A stretch of 16,529 nucleotides of DNA. It comes from Pseudomonadota bacterium (GTDB taxonomy: Bacteria; Pseudomonadota; Alphaproteobacteria; Rhizobiales; Hyphomicrobiaceae). A model generated the notes under the pieces. It did not search any database, was not told the origin of the DNA, and was given only the letters and a program-made list of their open reading frames with translations. The stretch spans positions 1 to 16,529 of the forward strand of contig JAEZAW010000279.1 in assembly GCA_023430315.1 (NCBI GenBank), read 5' to 3'. Of the stretch, positions 14,018 through 16,529 are shown piece after piece. Position numbers and translations under genes: made by a program. Each line of letters opens with the position of its first letter. The first letter of the stretch is position 1.

Positions 14018-15754
14018 TCAATAGATTTCAGGTTCCGGCACGGGCGCGCCGTAGCTCGTCTCGAGGAAGTCGAAGTCGCAGCCCTCGTGCGCCTGGCGGA
14101 CGTGCTTTGTAAACATGAGGCCGAAACCACGCTCATAGCGCGGCTTTTGCTGAGGCAGCTCGGCACGCCGCCGCGCAAGCTCGGCATCTGAGACCTTCAT
14201 GTTGATCGTGCGCGCGGGCACGTCGAGCTCGATCAGATCGCCGGTGCGTACGAGCGCGAGAGGCCCGCCGATGAAGGACTCCGGCGAAACGTGCAGCACG
14301 CAGGCGCCGTAGCTCGTGCCGGACATGCGCGCATCCGAAATGCGGATCATGTCGCGCACGCCCTGCTTCACGAGCTTGGTCGGAATAGGCAACATCCCCC
14401 ACTCGGGCATGCCTGGACCGCCATGTGGGCCTGCGTTGCGCAGAACCATCACGTGATCCGGCGTCACGTCGAGATCCTCACGGTCGACGGCCTTCTTCAT
14501 GGACGGATAGTCGTCGAAGACGATCGCGGGCCCCGCGTGCTTCAGCAGGCGTGGCTCGCAGGCGGAAGGCTTGATCACGCAGCCATCGGGCGCGAGGTTG
14601 CCCTTGAGCAGCGCCAGCGCGCCTTCCGCATAGATGGGATTGTCGAGCGGGCGGATGACGTCATCGTCGAAGACTTTGGCGTCGGCGATATTCTCGCCGA
14701 CCGTCGTGCCACCGACCGTCAGCGCACCGAGGTGGAGGTGCCCCTTGAGCCGGCCCATAAGGCCGAGGATGCCGCCAGCGTAGTAGAAATCCTCCATGAG
14801 GTACGTCTTGCCGCTCGGGCGCACGTTGGCGATGACCGGCACCTTGCGGCTCAGGCGATCGAAATCCTCGAGACCCACAGTGGCGTTGGCACGGCGCGCC
14901 ATGGCAATGACGTGGATGACGGCGTTCGTCGAGCAGCCCATGGCCATGGCGACGGTGATGGCGTTCTCGAAGGCATCGTGCGTCTGGATGCGGTCGGGCG
15001 TCAGATCCTCCCACACCATCTCGACGATGCGGCGACCGGACGAGGCCGCCATACGGTGGTGATTGGCGTCCGGCGCCGGTATCGACGACGCGCCCGGTAA
15101 CGTCATGCCGATGGCCTCGGCGATGGCGGTCATCGTGCTCGCCGTGCCCATGGTCATGCAGGTGCCGTGGCTGCGCGCGATGCCGGCCTCGATCTCGAGC
15201 CAGTCCTTCTCCGTGATCGTGCCAGCGCGCCGCTCGTCCCAGTATTTCCAACTATCGGAACCCGAGCCGAGGATCTTGCCGTGCCAGTTGCCACGCAGCA
15301 TGGGGCCGGCCGGAACGAAGATCGCCGGCAGCCCAGCGCTCGTCGCGCCCATGAGCAAGCCGGGCGTGGTCTTGTCACAACCACCCATGAGCACGACACC
15401 ATCGACCGGATGCGAGCGGATGAGCTCCTCCGTCTCCATGGCGAGGAAGTTGCGATAGAGCATGGTGGTCGGCTTGACGATCGGCTCGGAGAGCGAGATC
15501 GCCGGCAGCTCCATCGGAAAGCCGCCCGCCTGCAGCACGCCGCGCTTCACGTCCTCGACGCGCTGTTTGAAATGCGCGTGGCACTGGTTGAGGTCGGACC
15601 AGGTATTGATGATCGCGATGATCGGCTTGCCACGCCAATCCTCTGGACCGTAACCCATCTGCATGGCCCGCGAGCGATGGCCGAAAGCACGAAGATCGTC
15701 GGGACCGAACCAGCGGTAGGAGCGCAGCTCTTCAGGGCTCTTGCGGGTCGTCAT
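14018..15754 (-). CDS. IlvD/Edd-family dehydratase, sugar-acid (arabonate) dehydratase type
   Basis: This 578-residue Fe-S dehydratase removes water from a 2,3-dihydroxy acid to give a 2-keto acid. The cluster cysteines are C58 (SDLNQCHAHF), C126 (MGGCDKTTPG, with D127 and K128 as metal-site residues) and C199 (SHGTCMTMGTAST). Three cysteines at this spacing and a length of 578 fit the [2Fe-2S] sugar-acid branch, such as L-arabonate dehydratase (about 579 residues), better than classic valine-pathway IlvD. Other landmarks are MGCSTNAVIH (272-281), GPHGGPGMPEWGM (442-454) and the catalytic-serine region DARMSGTSYG (474-483). GGAG lies 9 bases before the ATG. The gene has its own terminator and is divergent from an ABC-transporter binding protein, consistent with import and breakdown of a sugar acid, though that link is inference. 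Family is certain; substrate is not. Confidence 0.92.
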   Translation of the reverse strand: MTTRKSPEELRSYRWFGPDDLRAFGHRSRAMQMGYGPEDWRGKPIIAIINTWSDLNQCHAHFKQRVEDVKRGVLQAGGFPMELPAISLSEPIVKPTTMLYRNFLAMETEELIRSHPVDGVVLMGGCDKTTPGLLMGATSAGLPAIFVPAGPMLRGNWHGKILGSGSDSWKYWDERRAGTITEKDWLEIEAGIARSHGTCMTMGTASTMTAIAEAIGMTLPGASSIPAPDANHHRMAASSGRRIVEMVWEDLTPDRIQTHDAFENAITVAMAMGCSTNAVIHVIAMARRANATVGLEDFDRLSRKVPVIANVRPSGKTYLMEDFYYAGGILGLMGRLKGHLHLGALTVGGTTVGENIADAKVFDDDVIRPLDNPIYAEGALALLKGNLAPDGCVIKPSACEPRLLKHAGPAIVFDDYPSMKKAVDREDLDVTPDHVMVLRNAGPHGGPGMPEWGMLPIPTKLVKQGVRDMIRISDARMSGTSYGACVLHVSPESFIGGPLALVRTGDLIELDVPARTINMKVSDAELARRRAELPQQKPRYERGFGLMFTKHVRQAHEGCDFDFLETSYGAPVPEPEIY

Positions 15755-15871
15755 GTAGGCTGGCTCCGTTTCGAGGATTTACGTGGCTGGCGGATTTTGG
15801 ATTTGAGACACAAGCAGAGTGACCGCGCTCGGCACAGAGCGACGGCAATGTCAGCTTAAGCGATATCTACC

Positions 15872-15894
15872 TGATTGCCGACCCCGAGCAATCA
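15872..15894. promoter_or_regulatory. Candidate operator, perfect 7-bp dyad
   Basis: TGATTGC (15872-15878) and GCAATCA (15888-15894) are perfect reverse complements separated by 9 bases. The size and symmetry suit a dimeric regulator such as a GntR-, LacI- or LysR-type protein. It lies about 118 bases before the dehydratase start and 185 before the binding-protein start, so it could serve both. No regulator gene is in the window. Confidence 0.45.
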
Positions 15895-15951
15895 TCGCCT
15901 CCGGGCCTTCTGCTCAGGCTCTAAAATAGCCGGGAACGAACGCCGGCTGGC

Positions 15952-15980
15952 TTGACTTCTCATCGTGCAAAAGCCTCAAT
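15952..15980 (+). promoter_or_regulatory. Possible promoter of the binding-protein gene
   Basis: TTGACT (15952-15957) is followed after 17 bases by CTCAAT (15975-15980), a good -35 with a three-of-six match -10. The transcript would have a leader of about 90 bases. This is weak evidence from consensus alone. Confidence 0.3.
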
Positions 15981-16078
15981 GCGATCAATGGACCGTAGGC
16001 GGACGCCACCGAGAAGGGCGCTGCACTGCACAAAACAACAAGCGTCCAATCGGGAAGCGACAAAGGGAGGTTCGATCC

Positions 16079-16529
16079 ATGACGATCACGCGTTTGATCG
16101 CGTCGTCGGCCGTTGCGGCAATCGTGACGGCTGGCACTTCATTCTCCATCAGTGCGCAGGAGCGCGAGGTCAAGCTGTCCGGTTTCGGCGCCATGTCGGG
16201 CGTCGTACGCTCGTTCGGCATCAACTCAAAGGCCGCGCTCGAAGCCGCCGCCGACGAGGTCAACAAGGCGGGCGGCGTCAAGCTCGGCGATGGCACGAAG
16301 GGCAAGCTCGTCATCGATTACTTCGATGACCGCTGCAATGCCGAGGAAGGCATCTCGGTCGCGCGGCGGATGGCGTCGTCCGCGACACTGGTCGGCATCG
16401 GTCCGACCTGCTCGAATGTCGCCGAACCGCTTTTCGGCATCTTGCAGAAGAAAGTCGGCGATGCGGGCGACAGCGGCCTGCAGTTCCCTGTTTTCACCGA
16501 CGTCGCCATCAAGGTCGGCCTAGCCAAGA
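16079..16529 (+). CDS. ABC transporter substrate-binding protein, branched-chain amino acid type (3' end outside window)
   Basis: Only the first 150 residues are present; the frame is open at the window end. An N-terminal signal peptide is clear: MTITR, a hydrophobic core (about 6-20) and a likely cleavage after ISA (residue 26). The mature part starts REVKLSGFGAMSG and continues with SKAALEAAADEVNKAGGV (50-67), KGKLVIDYFDD (74-84) and ISVARRM (92-98). This is the typical start of Peripla_BP_6/LivK-like binding proteins that feed high-affinity ABC importers in the periplasm. Such proteins bind amino acids, but also amides, urea, aromatic acids and other small compounds, so the ligand is open. 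AAGGGAGG lies 8 bases before the ATG. The gene is divergent from the dehydratase. Permease and ATPase genes would be expected beyond the window. Confidence 0.88.
   Translation, partial: MTITRLIASSAVAAIVTAGTSFSISAQEREVKLSGFGAMSGVVRSFGINSKAALEAAADEVNKAGGVKLGDGTKGKLVIDYFDDRCNAEEGISVARRMASSATLVGIGPTCSNVAEPLFGILQKKVGDAGDSGLQFPVFTDVAIKVGLAK

Larger units (their letters stand above)
15755..16078. other. Divergent control region between dehydratase and binding-protein genes
   Basis: These 324 bases must carry both promoters. They hold a perfect dyad (15872-15894), a possible plus-strand promoter (15952-15980) and the strong ribosome site of the binding protein (AAGGGAGG, 16063-16070). An AT-richer patch (TAAAAT, 15922-15927) lacks a matching -35 box. 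No gene is seen. Confidence 0.5.

Noticed and set aside
1..16529. tRNA, rRNA, CRISPR array, transposase or integrase genes
   Set aside because: None recognised on either strand; the only repeats are the two hairpin elements and the LLM gene pair.

Overview
The window is dense, GC-rich bacterial chromosome. It looks alphaproteobacterial, probably Hyphomicrobiales (Bradyrhizobium/Rhodopseudomonas/Xanthobacteraceae-like). That placement rests on the protein flavour, the GC-rich third positions, the IF-3 N-terminus and the CTAG-ended intergenic hairpins. No marker here fixes a genus.

Layout. (1) 152-691, minus: infC, translation initiation factor IF-3, apparently starting at a rare ATA codon behind a good Shine-Dalgarno site. 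(2) 1071-2950, plus: a luciferase-like flavin-dependent oxidoreductase (LLM-1), then a small P-loop kinase-like protein. (3) 2961-10105, minus: a tight six-gene operon in the order hyfB-hyfC-hyfE-hyfF-hyfG-hyfI, with overlaps or gaps of 14 bases or less. It encodes four membrane subunits and two peripheral subunits related to complex I and group 4 membrane hydrogenases. (4) 10106-10675: a 570-base divergent intergenic region with two tandem CTAG-ended hairpin repeats and a separate nested dyad. (5) 10676-12798, plus: a close paralogue of the first oxidoreductase (LLM-2), followed by an alpha/beta hydrolase with a TTG start. (6) 12805-13680, minus: a two-domain universal stress protein. (7) 13681-14017: a mostly non-coding stretch with a UUCG-loop terminator and a doubtful tiny ORF. 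(8) 14018-15754, minus: an IlvD/Edd-family dehydratase resembling sugar-acid (arabonate-type) dehydratases. (9) 16079 to the window end, plus: the start of a periplasmic substrate-binding protein of the branched-chain amino acid ABC family, divergent from the dehydratase across a 324-base region holding a perfect 7-bp dyad.

The most interesting object is the six-gene complex. Its large subunit has the hydrogenase/NuoD fold signatures, but all four cysteines that would hold the NiFe site are replaced (S208, S211, S501, G504). The small subunit keeps its four [4Fe-4S] cysteines, and the membrane subunits keep their antiporter-type Glu and Lys residues. There is no ferredoxin-like subunit, no maturation endopeptidase and no hyp gene in the window. 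This is therefore not a hydrogenase. It fits the energy-converting-hydrogenase-related (Ehr) type of ion-pumping complex, whose redox partner is unknown. Two near-identical LLM flavoenzymes flank the operon in direct orientation. A functional link between these flavoenzymes and the complex is the main hypothesis; it rests on position only.
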